Below, piece after piece: positions 23,501 through 34,490 of a stretch of 64,000 bases of DNA. Below the pieces are notes generated by a model. The model was not told where the DNA came from. It searched no databases and saw only the letters and a program-made list of their open reading frames with translations. The DNA is from Papio anubis. Its lineage: Eukaryota > Chordata > Mammalia > Primates > Cercopithecidae. The first letter of the stretch is position 1, and the number at the start of each line of letters is the position of its first letter. Location of the stretch: contig NC_044984.1 of assembly GCF_008728515.1 (NCBI RefSeq), positions 85,767,277 through 85,831,276 on the forward strand, given 5' to 3'. The translations under genes were made by a program, and so were the position numbers.

Positions 23501-25350
23501 GAAGAGAAATCACATGATCTGCCTAGTAGACAGTGCTGGGATAGTAAAAAATGACTCCAAATGCAAAGGACCAAGACTGTATCTTGCAGAGTAGAAATGT
23601 CCCCTCTTTGCCAGTTATTCCTGCCGCAGTAGTTTTGACATTCTACCCTACACATAAAATGAGAAGTAGTACTGTGCCAATTATAGAACTTATAATATTA
23701 ATAAATCTTGACATATTAATTACTTTTATATTAAAAAACAAATTTTTAATTCTTATACCTTTAAAAGTTGCTGTAATTGTACTTATATATTGAAAAAAAT
23801 GAGGCCTATAAAAGTCCAGTTACTAATTTTTTATTGATTTATATGTATTTATGTATTTATTTAGTACTACAGATAGAACCAGCCATCAAATCTAGCTTTC
23901 TCCTATTTGGAAAAAAGTGAGTTCTCCTTTTAATTTGATTAATAAATAAGCAAAGAGAAGAAAAATGGCTTTGTCACAGACACTCTCTTAAATTGATCAA
24001 GTGGTTACTTTTGATTAACTCAGAGGTTAATTACTGAGGGTTTTACTTCTCTGCGTGGATGGTGGTGGTGCTGCCATACCCAGATCCACTGCACCTGCTG
24101 TGGCACCACCTCCTCGGTTGCTGAGATGACAGCTGTTCACAGCTCACACCTACCCCCATCTCTGGAAAATTTCCTTCTTCAAGCCTGAGGAGTTATGTCC
24201 ATCCCACCCCAGCCTTCTACAAGCCACAGCTAATGACAGGCTGACAGGGAGAAAACGGTGGAGCATTTGCCTCAAGGCAGGACCTGCCATGAGGTGCAAT
24301 TTATGCTTCAGAGCTCTGCTCCCCATGGATTGAGGCTGAACCTCCTCTTCAGCTGAGACCACATTCCTGCTTAGCTCCTTCCCTGCCCTGTCCTATTCTC
24401 TACTCTTTCTTCTCTTCAGGGCTCTCCTTACCTAAAACAGCTCCACCTGAATTCCTGTCACAGGTTCTGTTCCTAGGAAATCCAACCTAAGATGCTGGAG
24501 AAATGAGATGATTCGTGATCAATTTTATTTCTGAAAAACATCCTAAGAATGAAAGTTAGGATTCAGTTATAATGCAAAAAGGGAAAGCACTTATAACTCA
24601 GAATTCTAAAACAATTTTAAATTCCATTTCTGTCGTTTGAAATCAGACAAATTATAAGAATTTAAAGGGGATCTTAAAATGTTGAAAGCATTCTTATTGC
24701 ATTTATCACAGATCAATGATAAAAGAGAAATTTGCCACATAAAATAAGTTTCTCAATGTTATTAATAACACCATTAGGGAAAAATATTTTCCCCACCCCT
24801 ATACCCACCCATGCTTTTGAGCCTCTTGTTTTTTCTGTCTCCAAAGTTTAGAAAGAACAATGGTGACCTCCAGTGGCCAATAAGGCAATTTTTGGTCAAA
24901 ACGCCCAAATTAAGTCAGAGATACTGCACCGTAATGTTCATAGATTTGGTTTTTTGTATAGTTTGCACAATGTGTTAACCTTTATTGATATACTGTTAAG
25001 GATTTTAGAATTCAAATATCCTCTTTTTAATCACAAGCCTAAAATGGAGTATCACTTAGATCACCATCCAAAACTTGTAAAATAAACTGAGATTATTCCA
25101 AAGGAGTATGGGGTTTTACACCCACAAATAATGAGAAAATTAAATGAGAGAAATTAAGGTCTTAACATACTAAACTACATTACTTCTAATTTCTGTGGCG
25201 TTTTGTTATTGGGTGAAAATACATTTTTAAGCACCATCTTACAACTAAACGTGAATAACCCATTGCTAAATACTGACCCAAAATACAATGTATGATTTGC
25301 CTACTTTCATTTAACCGAAGAAATATGCAACTGAAACTAATGGTCTTTAT
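23501..25350. other. unassigned sequence
   Basis: 24040-24500 is more GC-rich than its surroundings and ends with 'ctgttcctaggaaatccaac' like an old LTR end. It may be a diverged LTR, but I cannot name it. The rest is AT-rich with no recognised element. Confidence 0.4.
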
Positions 25351-25482
25351 TTTCTTTTTTTGTAGAGACCGGGGTCTCCCTTTGTTTCCCAGAATGGTCT
25401 TGAACTCCTGGTTTTCAAGCAATCCTCCTACCTTGGTCTCTCAAAGTGCTAGGATTACAAGTGTGAGCCACCATACCCAGTC
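25351..25482 (-). mobile_element. Alu left monomer (FLAM or truncated AluJ)
   Basis: A single left arm only: T run, 'tgtagagaccggggtctccc', 'cttgaactcctggttttcaa', 'aagtgctaggattacaagtg', 'ccaccatacccagtc'. There is no right monomer. Confidence 0.9.
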
Positions 25483-26416
25483 ATAGTGCTCTTATAAAAT
25501 GCATCATCATATTTATTTTACAAATTCAAAAACAGAAGTCTGTATAGATAAGTTTTGAAGTTACTAGGGACCTGGAAATCATACTGAAGATGTCTCCAAT
25601 TAAAAAACTCTGGAGAGTTCCGAGGCTAGAGGGGTCAGGAGACAAATAAAAACTTTAGCCCCAGCTGATCACAATGAGGTTAATCACAATACTACTTAAA
25701 GATACTTCAGATCCTAGGACAATGGTCCGAAGTCGAGTGACTATACTTTCCTGTCTGCCCTTTGAAAATCGAGGCCTGACTTTTCTACATGCTCAGTCAT
25801 GCTCAGATAAGCTAAATTGATAGAGAGAAAGTTAGCAGAGGATAAGATCAACTGGTTAACTGTAAATAAGATTTTGCTGTTGGAGAATCTTCTTGTTGCT
25901 CTGGTTTTAGATAGCAGAGGAAGCCAAAGAATACCTGCTTTAAGTTATCGGGAGTTGAAGTTCATCCATGCTGAAATTAATGGGTTGCTTCTCTTTTTCT
26001 GGTTTATTCTTACTTTACTGGTGAAGAGAAAATAAATAAATTAATACCTTGTTGTTAAAAGGACTGTAGTGGGAGAAACTCTTTTATAAACTATGTGAAT
26101 TTTTATGATTTTCTGATAGAAAATATTTGATCAGTTGATTGTCTTTAGACTCCGGATTTCCACTGGCCAAATATTGTTTATCTTCTTGGAGTGCTTTGGC
26201 GGGCTTTCTTTCCTTAGGAAATGAGTTGGAAAACATCAGTGATACTTCAAAGCCATAGCTTGAGGTTATCATCTGATTTATGAATGACTATTTCCATCAT
26301 TTATCAGAACACAGAGTCCTTCCTGTGGAATTGGAATCCTAGTATGTTAACAACGTTGGGAAACTGCTGATTATCACATCATTGTAGGAAACAACTGAAC
26401 AAAAAGGTCCATACCG
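25483..26416. other. unassigned sequence
   Basis: No named repeat. Short frames only. Confidence 0.5.
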
Positions 26417-26428
26417 AAATGACAAGAG

Positions 26429-26791
26429 TTGTTTTTTGGGAGGCGTGGGGGTGAGACGGAGTCTCCTTTTGTGGCCCAGGCTGGAGTGCAGTGGCATGAT
26501 CTTGGCTCACTGTAGCCTCTGCCTCCCAGGTGCAAGTGATTCTCCTGCCTCAGCCTCCCCAAGTAACTGGGACTACAGGAGTGTGCCACCACGCCCAGAT
26601 AATTTTTTCCTTTTCTTTTTGTATTTTTAGTAGAGACGAGATTTCACCATGTTGGCCAGACTGGTCTCAAACTCTTGACCTCGGGTCTTCACCATGTTGG
26701 CCAGACTGGTCTCAAACTCTTGACCTCGGGTCAAGAGCCTTGGCATCCCAAAGTGCTGTGATTACAGGTGTGAGCTGCCGTGCCCGGCCCA
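26429..26791 (-). mobile_element. AluS with a 45-bp internal tandem duplication
   Basis: A minus-strand dimer. Target duplications of 12 bp, aaatgacaagag, are perfect (26417-26428 and 26792-26803). Within the left monomer, 26643-26687 is repeated exactly at 26688-26732, beginning ttcaccatgttggcc and ending ctcgggtc. Confidence 0.97.
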
Positions 26792-26803
26792 AAATGACAA
26801 GAG

Positions 26804-28129
26804 CCTTAACATCTTTGTAAGGCACAGGAGATCACTTGACAAATTTAACATTTTGGAGATTAGGAAAAACAACCTGTTTTTCTTAATTTATGTTCAGGGA
26901 TATACTTTACCAAATGAAGGCATTAACTATCTGTCTAACATGTCCATAGATTTTCCCCATTTCTTAATTTTCCTTTCTCTCAACAACTGGAAGTCAGGAA
27001 GAGTGCATCTCATTCTCATGTGTCTCTGTCTTGTTATTTGAGCTTTGGAAAGTTACAGAACCTCTGTAGTCTTTAGATTTCCCACCCCTTAAATGAGAAT
27101 CATAGGTCAGGAAACCTAAAAATTAATAAAATAAAATAAAGTAAAATTCGGATGCTCCCCTGAGAGATTCTGATGCAAGTGATATTCGTGAGTTTGGGAA
27201 ATGAAGATATATATTTCTAGATAGCTGTCTAGGTGGTTTCCATTATGAGCCAGTCTTTGGCACTGCTGGGCAATGTTAGATGATCTCTGAGGACTTTTAC
27301 AGACTTATGAATATAAAGTCTGTTCTTCAGTAATAGTAAACTTTGATGCAAAATAGTTTTCTTACCTCAAGAATGTCAATTGTTCAAATGGTAACTTCCA
27401 AGTCATTACTCATATTCCTGGTAACATCAAATGTCCATTCATCTCAATAGGAAAGGAGGGAGGAAAGAATAGAAAAAAACTCAAATAAGTTAAACCTGGG
27501 TTTGGGGGATTGGCCAGACATTACACAGAATGAATTTTAGATTTTTTGTCAGTTATGATGTTATGTAAATATTTCAATGGGGGTCTCATCAGAATATAGA
27601 TTATGTACTTAAGTGGGAGTAACAAAGGAAAGTTTTACAAAAAGACTATTCTGTTCAAATACGGACAGGGTGAAAAGAAACCAGAAAGTTAAGTTGCAGT
27701 CCCCTGGGGCTAGCACCAAGGAGGAGCTATTAATTACCCTCCTGAGCCTAAGGGAAAAGAGGAAGGAACCATTACCGGGATAAAGAGATTTAAGGCTGCT
27801 CAGTGAGAGCTGTTTTGGTCACGTGACAAAGCCAACCTGAAGTAAGCTGACAGGAAAAACGTTGAAGCACTGCATCCCTGGCCTCAATTTTCTCTTTTCC
27901 AAGGTGCTGTTGATGTCCAGTGCCTCCCACTGTTTCTAAATCTAAGAGGAAAGGCAAGGGCTGTGCCATGCCTGTGTAAAGACAATCCCCTGAGGGCACA
28001 GAGGAAGTGGAGGGACACAGAGGGATAGGAGGTAGTTAAGCTGCAAAAAGTTCCAGCCCTTCCCCAGTGGTTTCAAACCTCCACAATGTGAACATTCTTC
28101 TGTAAATGTTGTTTCTTGACTTATTCACA
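26804..28129. other. mostly unassigned sequence
   Basis: 27030-27110 resembles a MIR fragment ('gagctttggaaagttacaga', 'cccttaaatgagaatcat'). About 27119-27150 is an (AAAT)n-type simple stretch. The remainder is unrecognised. Confidence 0.4.
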
Positions 28130-28240
28130 GGAATGCTTCCTATTTAGCTCCATCACCCAGCTCAGATGACATCTGATCTTTGAAGTTGTCCTTGCCCTTT
28201 GCCCACAAACCCATCTGTGTATGACCTCAAAACCAACTTT
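28130..28240 (+). repeat. possible L2 fragment
   Basis: 'ggaatgcttcctatttagct', 'cagctcagatgacatctgat', 'ctttgaagttgtccttgccc' follow the L2 UTR pattern loosely. Confidence 0.35.
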
Positions 28241-28390
28241 TAAAATTGTTCTTTTCCTATCATGTTATAGGCCCACGCCTAAATTATTATTGAATTGTCC
28301 ATATTTTCAATAATCCAGGGCAAAATGTCCTTGAGGATTTGGTTGAGTCAAATTAAGGGGTCTGATAGAATAGACTGTTAATATATTTGG

Positions 28391-28684
28391 TTTTTGATTT
28401 GTTTTGAGATGGAGTCTCACTGTTGCCCAGATTGGAGTGCAGTGGCATGATCTCGACTTACTGCAACATCCGCCTCTTGAGTTCAAGCCATTCTCCTGCC
28501 TCAACCTCCCAAATAACTGAGATAACAGGCACACACCACCACATCCAGCTAATTTTTGTATTTTTAGTAGAAACGGGTTTTTGCCATGTTGGCCAGGCTG
28601 GTCTCGAACTCCTGACCTCAAGTGACCCGCCCACCTTGGCCTCCCAAAGTCCTGGGATTACAGGTGTGAGCCACCATGCCAGTC
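28391..28684 (-). mobile_element. AluS, full length
   Basis: A minus-strand dimer from the T-rich tail to 'gtgagccaccatgcc'. S-type 'cgaactcctgacctcaagtg' is present. I could not see clean target duplications. Confidence 0.93.
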
Positions 28685-29139
28685 CTCTCTTCCTCGTTTC
28701 TGACCCACCATTTTCAACCCACCTTTTTCCCGATCTCCATGAAATTTAATGTGCATGTCACTAGATTACCTGAAATATGACAATTCTGTGTAAATGAAAG
28801 ATTGCTTTCTTTTCATATGCCACATTTTTAGTCATGTTTTCCTGTGGACCAATTACTGTTTTATGGGTAAATTCACATCTGCTGAATTTGGAAAGCCTCT
28901 ACTAAATAACACTGGCAAACCATTTCTTAGAAATAATTATTTTTTATTGACATATTTGTTTTTCTGACTTGACTATTTATTTCAGACACTTTTGAATGAC
29001 TTTATTTGTAAATTATGGTTAAATGATATCTTGTATGTAAAGACGTTAATGTAATAGCTGATTTACCAAAAAAAAACTATCAACAAAAAAGCAACAATTA
29101 TTATGTTTGGTAGTGCTACCAATAGCTTACACATGTGAA
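28685..29139. other. unassigned AT-rich sequence
   Basis: No recognisable family. Confidence 0.5.
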
Positions 29140-29301
29140 ACTGTAGTATTTTATGGCAATTTAATACATATTATCTCATTTACTCCCATGAAGTAGATAT
29201 TTTCAGGACTTTCATATTATTGAAAAGATTGAAACTGATTACCTGAGTTTCTCAAACAAGATTACATAAGAGAAGAGCAACAGATTCTACTTTCAAATTC
29301 A
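29140..29301 (-). repeat. MIR SINE whose end forms one hairpin arm
   Basis: Reverse-complement MIR: 'ttatctcatttactcccatg', 'aagtagatattttcagg', 'gaaaagattgaaactgatta', then a decayed 'ctcaaacaagattacataag' stretch. Its last 41 bases (29261-29301) are the left arm of the inverted repeat. Confidence 0.6.
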
Positions 29302-29360
29302 AATTCCAAGTTGGAAAGCTGAATTTGAAAGTGGAATCTGTTGCTTTCCTTTTATGTGAT
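29261..29360 (+). repeat. 100-nt near-perfect inverted repeat (stem-loop)
   Basis: The arms are 29261-29301 and 29320-29360 (41 bp each) with an 18-nt loop at 29302-29319. Comparing the arms, 36 positions are Watson-Crick pairs. In a plus-strand transcript, four of the five remaining positions are G-U pairs and one is A-C. The inner 26 bp (from agcaacagattc to ctttcaaattca) differ at only one position. The left arm lies within a decayed MIR, so the right arm is best read as a local inverted duplicate of it. Expression as a small-RNA precursor is only a possibility. Confidence 0.9.
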
Positions 29361-29730
29361 ATTTTTTCTGATTTCTGACTTCTGAAAAGTCTGCTGACAT
29401 TTCACTATATTGTTTCCCTGCGGAGCAAATGGCTTGTGTACTTCTGTGCACATGTTTTGTACTAATATCATATTTTTTCTCACCCCTTTGAATTCATGAT
29501 GCCCTAAATATAGAACCAAATTCTTCTCAGCTTCTAGAACTTAGAGGGTCCCCTGTAGGCAGTGAATGTATTGTCATGATAAACCAGGTTATCTTCTTAT
29601 ATGGACCATTGTTCTAGTTGTAAGACTCTTGAATTTTCTTGGCAGTTACTGCCTCTCTAGGTCTAAGTCTTAATTCATTACAAGGAATTGAATTTCTTCT
29701 GAATTTGGAGATATCACTTGTTGTTGCCGT

Positions 29731-29873
29731 CTGTTATGGCCTAAACTGTGTGCTCCCCACCCCACCAAATTAATATGTTGAAGCTCTAACCCCCACTGCC
29801 TCAGAATATGATTATATTTGGAGATATAGCTTTAAAGAGGTCATTAAATTAAAATAAGACCATTAGGTTGGAC
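29731..29873 (+). mobile_element. MLT1 LTR, 5' fragment
   Basis: 'tgttatggcctaaactgtgt', 'aattaatatgttgaagctct', 'aacccccactgcctcagaat', 'tttggagatatagctttaaa': the first about 140 bp of an MLT1 in plus orientation. It is cut off where the minus-strand MLT1 begins. Confidence 0.85.
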
Positions 29874-30499
29874 TGTCTTAATCTGTTTTGACTGCTAAAA
29901 CAAAAATATTATAAACTGGGTAGCTTATAAACAGCAGGAATTTATGTTTCACAATTCTGGAGACTGGGAGGTCCAACATCAAGTTGCTGGTAGATTCTGT
30001 GTCTGGTGACAGCTGCTTCCTGGTTCATGAACAGATACCTTTTCACTGTGTCCCCACATGGTGGAAGGGAGGTTTTTTCTTTCTTTTTTTTTTTTTTTGA
30101 GACGGAATTTTGCCCTTGTCACCCAGGCTGGAGTGCAATGGCATGATCTCTGCTCACTACAACCTCTGCCTCCTGGGTTCAAGTGGTTCTCCTACCTCAG
30201 CCTCCCCAGTATCTGGGATTACAGGGGCCCGCCACCACGCCCATCTAATTTTTGTATTTTTAGTAGAGACAGGGTTTCATCATATAGGCCAGGCTGGTCT
30301 CAAACTCCTGACCTGAAGTGATCCGCCCAGCTCCGCATCTCAAAGTGCTGGGATTGCAGGCGTGAGCCACCACACCGGGCCGAAGGGAACCTTGTTTCAG
30401 AGCACTAATCACATCCAAAAGGGCTTGCCCATTATCATACCAACGAGTTAGGATTTCAACATATAAATTTTGGAGTACATACATATTCAGTTGACGGCA
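29874..30499 (-). mobile_element. MLT1 LTR, split by an AluS
   Basis: 'tgtcttaatctgttttgact', 'ataaactgggtagcttataa', 'acaattctggagactgggag', 'ttcactgtgtccccacatgg', then after the Alu 'agcactaatcacatccaaaa', 'agttaggatttcaacatata'. This is an MLT1 in reverse orientation, ending near 30499. Confidence 0.85.
30074..30381 (-). mobile_element. AluS, full length
   Basis: A minus-strand dimer with a T-rich tail that ends 'ccaccacaccgggcc'. A short gaaggga on both sides (about 30064 and 30382) is consistent with a target duplication within the MLT1. Confidence 0.95.
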
Positions 30500-30563
30500 A
30501 ACCCCTCTCAGATGTTCAAAAGGTGATGCTGCTTTGCTCTTTTGAGTCATAGACACATAAAGT

Positions 30564-31097
30564 TGTGAGAGGAAAATAAATCTTGGGACCCCCAAATCAC
30601 TAAGCCAAAGGGAAAAGTCAAGCTGGGAACTGCTTAGGGCAAACCTGCCTCCCATTCTATTACTAAAAAGGAAGCTACTAAGTTAGAAAAGCTACTTACC
30701 TCCCGCTCAAGGAATTTCCTTGTGGACAAAAGACAGACAGAACTCAAAGTCATCCCTCTGCGCACTGAGATAAATGCATATCCGATTGCCTCCTTTGGAA
30801 AGGCTAATCAGAAACTCAAAAGAATGCAACCGTTTGTCTCTTACCTTCCTGTGACCTGGAAGCCCCCTCCCCACTTTGAATTGCCCCTCCTTTCTGGATG
30901 GAACAAATGTATATCTTACGTATATTGATGGATGTCTCATGTATCCGTAAAATAAATAAAACCAAGCTGTTCCCCAACCACCCTGGGCACATGTTGTCAG
31001 GACCGACTGAGGTTGTGTCACAGGTGCACGTCCTTAACTTTGGCAAAATAAACTACCTAAATTGACTGAGATTTGTCTCAGCTATTTAGGGTTCACG
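30564..31097 (+). mobile_element. class I ERV (ERV1) solo LTR, 534 bp
   Basis: It opens TGTGAGAGGAAAATAAATC, runs through 'ctgggaactgcttagggcaa', 'ggaaaggctaatcagaaact' and 'cctgtgacctggaagccccc', and closes with 'gactgagatttgtctcagct' and TTCACG. A perfect 4-bp target duplication (aagt, 30560-30563 and 31098-31101) fits ERV1. 'aaaataaataaaacc' at about 30949 and 'gcaaaataaac' at about 31043 are candidate TATA/poly(A) areas. I do not assign a Repbase name. Confidence 0.8.
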
Positions 31098-31101
31098 AAG
31101 T

Positions 31102-32102
31102 GTTGGTGAGCTAGTCAGACAAACGGGCCTCTCTACTTGATTGTCTTGCTATTTTATGAAAGTCAAAGAAAGATATTCCAAAGAGAAGGGCTGGGGAGTC
31201 TATGAGTCACTATTACTCTTTGTTTCTCAGCGGTCCGAGAGTACTAATATTTACGTAGGTGCAGCTGAGTCAGTGATGTGCAGCCCACTGGGTCCCTGCA
31301 TGGTGCCCCCTTCCATAATGGGTTGACAGGACCATGAGGTAGAGCTTGGGAGGGAGGCTTGGGAGCTGCAGGGCATATTAAAACTTCAGTAAAATCATGC
31401 TTGTAAAGCGACTGAGCCTGAAGGGACGACAGCTGTTTTTGTTCCTCTTGCAATGTATCAATCAGACTGCCTGACGTGCAAAAGCATCTTTCAATTTTAT
31501 TTCTTCCATCTCCTAAGCTAGGATTCGCGATTTCAAGTTTTACCAGAAGAGGAATCATGGGTCTTGGAGGCTCCCCTGTTTTATGTTTGTTTTCCCCTTT
31601 TGTGTTCATTAGGTGATGATCAGTTTTCCTAATGCCTCATTTTCACGTCTTATTTCACATTTCTTTTTTTCAGCTATACATCTGACAACATTTCCCCGAG
31701 GCAAATAACCTTAGCCAAAATTCCTATAAAATGGTTTTGTATATACATCAAATCAGTATAAACAACATTATGGTTTTAGACCCTTAGCCCTTTCTAAATG
31801 AGTACTGACACTCTGTTTATGTATTTAAAATGAGCTTTGGTACAACAAAATCCTTTTAAGCATACTCTTATTCTAAAAAGTTTTCTCTGGATGTAAAGAA
31901 TTCCCATTTTTATTCATTCATGTGAATAAAATGGGAATAACAAAACAATTATTTGTTAAATATCTATCATGTTCCCTGTACTGTTTTAAAAGCTGGGCAC
32001 ACAGCAGTTTTCAAAGATAAAATACTTGCCCTTGAAGAGTTTACAATTTTTTGGGAATGAGATGGGAAAAGCCAATAGAAGTACATAGACTATTTATCTA
32101 AG
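31102..32102. other. unassigned sequence with a small hairpin
   Basis: A short inverted repeat at 31901-31937 has arms of 16 and 15 bases with one bulged T. 31925-32060 resembles an old repeat ('aaatatctatcatgttccct', 'cttgaagagtttacaat') of uncertain family. The rest is unrecognised, including a 121-codon minus frame at 31244-31609 with no motif. Confidence 0.45.
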
Positions 32103-32294
32103 GTAGTCGCTCTCAGTGTGGTCCCAGTGCCAGTGACATCTGTGTCATCCTGACCCTGCATTATGAGGAACTTGTAAAAAATGAAAATTACTGAACTCAC
32201 CCCAAAACTTTTGTGCCAGAAATTCTGGGTTGGGACTCAGCAGCCTTTGTTTTCAACAAGACCTCTTGTTGCTTTTGATGCATACTCAAGTTTG
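32103..32294 (-). mobile_element. MER5A hAT-Charlie MITE, part 1
   Basis: 'ctctcagtgtggtccc', 'gaggaacttgtaaaaaatg', 'cagaaattctgggttgggac', 'ttttgatgcatactcaagtt': the reverse complement of MER5A. It is interrupted by an AluJ. Confidence 0.85.
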
Positions 32295-32598
32295 TTTCTT
32301 TGTATTTGTTTTGAGACAGAGTCTTGCTCTGTCGTCCAGGCTCTAGTGAAATAGTGTGATTTCCATTCATTGCAACCTCTGCCTCCCAGGCTCAAGCGAT
32401 CCTCCTGTCTCAGCCTCCTAAGTAGCTGGAATTACAGGTGTATGCCACTGTGCCCATCCAATTTTTGTATATTTTGTAGAGATGGGGTTTTGCCATGTCT
32501 CCCAGGCTAGTCTTGAACTCCTGGGCTCAGATGACTTGCCCACCTCACCCTTCAAAGTGCTGGGATTACAGAAGTAAGCCACCACGTCCAACCTTCAC
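32295..32598 (-). mobile_element. AluJ, full length
   Basis: A minus-strand dimer with J-type 'cttgaactcctgggctcaga'. Target duplications actcaagtttg (32284-32294) and acttaagtttg (32599-32609), 10 of 11 identical, show insertion into MER5A. Confidence 0.94.
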
Positions 32599-32619
32599 AC
32601 TTAAGTTTGAAAACCACCG
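32599..32619 (-). mobile_element. MER5A, part 2 (terminal inverted repeat end)
   Basis: 'agtttgaaaaccaccg' is the MER5A terminus, displaced from part 1 by the AluJ. Confidence 0.8.
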
Positions 32620-32883
32620 AACTACAATATAAGACCTAAGTGTTGGGTTAGTACAGGGAGACTTGTTAAAAAAGGGCTAAGAGAGTCTCGTAGGTTCAGG
32701 GAAAACTTCTCAAAGAAGTTATTTCTAAGAGGAGGACTGAAGGATTGGTAGAAATTGGCTGGGCAAAGGGAAGATGGGGCGGGCAGAAATGAGAAGATAT
32801 GCTGAATCAGGCTAGAGGTGCAAAATAGCAGAGCTTATTCAGAATTCGGGAAGAGTTCAGGGAGGTTGGAACTGCCATTGATG
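32620..32883. other. unassigned purine-rich sequence
   Basis: Rich in A and G, with repeated 'gaaaacttctcaaagaag'-like text. No named family. Confidence 0.45.
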
Positions 32884-32888
32884 GAGAG

Positions 32889-33855
32889 TGTGGGGAAAAG
32901 AAAGAGAGATCAGACTGTTACTGTGTCTATATAGAAAGAAGTAGACATAAGAGGCTCCATTTTCTCCTGTATTTGAGATGCTGTTAATCTGTGACGCTAC
33001 CCCCAACCTTGTCCTTGCAAGAGACATGTGCTGTGGTGACTCAAGGTTTAATGGATTTTGGGCTGTGCAGGGTGTGCTTTGTTAAACAAGTGCCTGAAGG
33101 CAGTACGCTTGTGAAAAGCCATCACCATTCTCTTAATCTCAATTACCCAGGGACCGGTACACTGCCAAAGGTCACAGTGACCTCTGCCTAGGAAAGCTAG
33201 GTATTGTCCAAGGTTTCTCCCCATGTGACAGTCTGAAATATGGCCTCGTGGGAAGGGAAAGACCTGATCGTCCCCCAGCCTGACACCCGTGAAGGGTCTG
33301 TGCTGAGGAGGACTAGTGTAAGAGGAAAGAAGGCCTCTTGGCAGTTGAGATAGAGAAAAGCATCTGTCTCCTGCCTGTCCCTGGGCAATAGAACATCTCG
33401 GTGTAAAACCGAGATTGTATGTTCTGTTTACTGAGAAAGGAGAAAACTGCCTTAGGGCTGAAGGTGGGACGTGCTAGCGGCAATGCTGCTCTTTATGCAC
33501 TAAAAAGGTTCCTGGAGATGTTTGCATATGCATATCAAGGCACAGCACTTTTCCTTAAACTTATTCATGTCACAGAGATCTTTATTCATATGTCTTACTG
33601 CTGACCTTCTCCTTACAATGATCCTATTATCCTGCCACTTCCCTTTTTCTAAGATGGTAAAGATAACGATCAATAAATACTGAGGGAACTCAGAGACCAG
33701 TGCCGGTGTGGGTCCTCTGTATGCTGAGCACCGGTCCCCTGGGCCCACTTTTTCTTTCTCTATACTTTGTCTCTGTGTCTCATTTCTTTTCTGAAGTCTT
33801 TCGTTCCACCCAACGAGAAACGCCCACAGGTGTGGAGGGGCAGGCCACCCCTTCA
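32889..33855 (+). mobile_element. HERV-K(HML-2)-type solo LTR (LTR5-like), 967 bp
   Basis: It starts TGTGGGGAAAAGAAAGAGAG and ends GCCACCCCTTCA, about the usual length of an HML-2 LTR (about 970 bp). Internal LTR5 landmarks occur in order: 'gaagtagacataagaggctc', 'ctgcctgtccctgggcaat', 'gccttagggctgaaggtggg', 'gatcaataaatactgaggga', 'tctctatactttgtctctgt', 'gagaaacgcccacaggtgtg'. The polyadenylation signal AATAAA is at 33672-33677. The TATA-like site near 33401 reads gtgtaaaacc, so that box may be weakened. Perfect 5-bp target duplications (gagag, 32884-32888 and 33856-33860) and low visible decay indicate a relatively young insertion. No gag, pro, pol or env sequence is attached. Confidence 0.92.
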
Positions 33856-33860
33856 GAGAG

Positions 33861-34120
33861 TAAGGAACAATTAACACCTCTTATCAAAGAACAGGCAAAG
33901 TCTACCACCTATCACATCTGCAGGTAACAGAATAGTAAAAGTCACAGCTGCTGTCAGCAGTGACCAGTAGGTTTCTTCCATCAGGAAGGCCTACATGTCA
34001 GAATAAAGTGAGTGGGGAAAGAGGCACAGTTGTGTGTGTGAAGCTAGAGGGCCTTTGGAGGTCTATCCATGCAGGGAGGCAGGGAGTGAGCAGGAGGGAC
34101 AACCCAGAGAGTACTAGGGT
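33861..34120. other. unassigned sequence
   Basis: Nothing recognised between the HML-2-type LTR and the MLT1 pair. Confidence 0.5.
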
Positions 34121-34137
34121 TCTCCTCAAGAGGATGA

Positions 34138-34490
34138 TGTCTTAGTCTTGTTGGGCTGCTACAACAAAATACCATAAACTGGGTGGGTTACAAGCATCAG
34201 AAATGTATTTCTTACAGTCCTGGAGTCTGGGAAGCCCAAAATCAAGGCATTGGCAGATTTGGTATCTGATGAAGGCTGTTTCATGCTTCATGAACTGTTA
34301 GTTTTTTCACTGTGTCCTCAGCTGGTAGATGAATGAGGGATGTCTTTAGGGCTTCTATTATAAGGACAGTAATCCCATTCACTGGAGATTTGATCTCACC
34401 TCCCAAAGGCCCCAGCTACAAATACTCTCACCCTGGAGATTAGTTTTCCAGAACAACAAAAAAAATTTGATGACACACAAACATTCAGAG
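34138..34490 (-). mobile_element. MLT1 LTR, minus-strand copy of a head-to-head pair
   Basis: 'tgtcttagtcttgttgggct', 'caacaaaataccataaactg', 'cactgtgtcctcagctggt', 'cctcccaaaggccccagct', 'gacacacaaacattcag': MLT1 in reverse. It abuts a plus-strand MLT1 3' half at about 34490. Confidence 0.85.

Noticed and set aside
30260..30655. 131-codon minus-strand open frame
   Set aside because: It is a patchwork of Alu, MLT1 and LTR sequence.
33500..33877. 125-codon minus-strand open frame
   Set aside because: It lies antisense within the HML-2-type LTR, which is non-coding.
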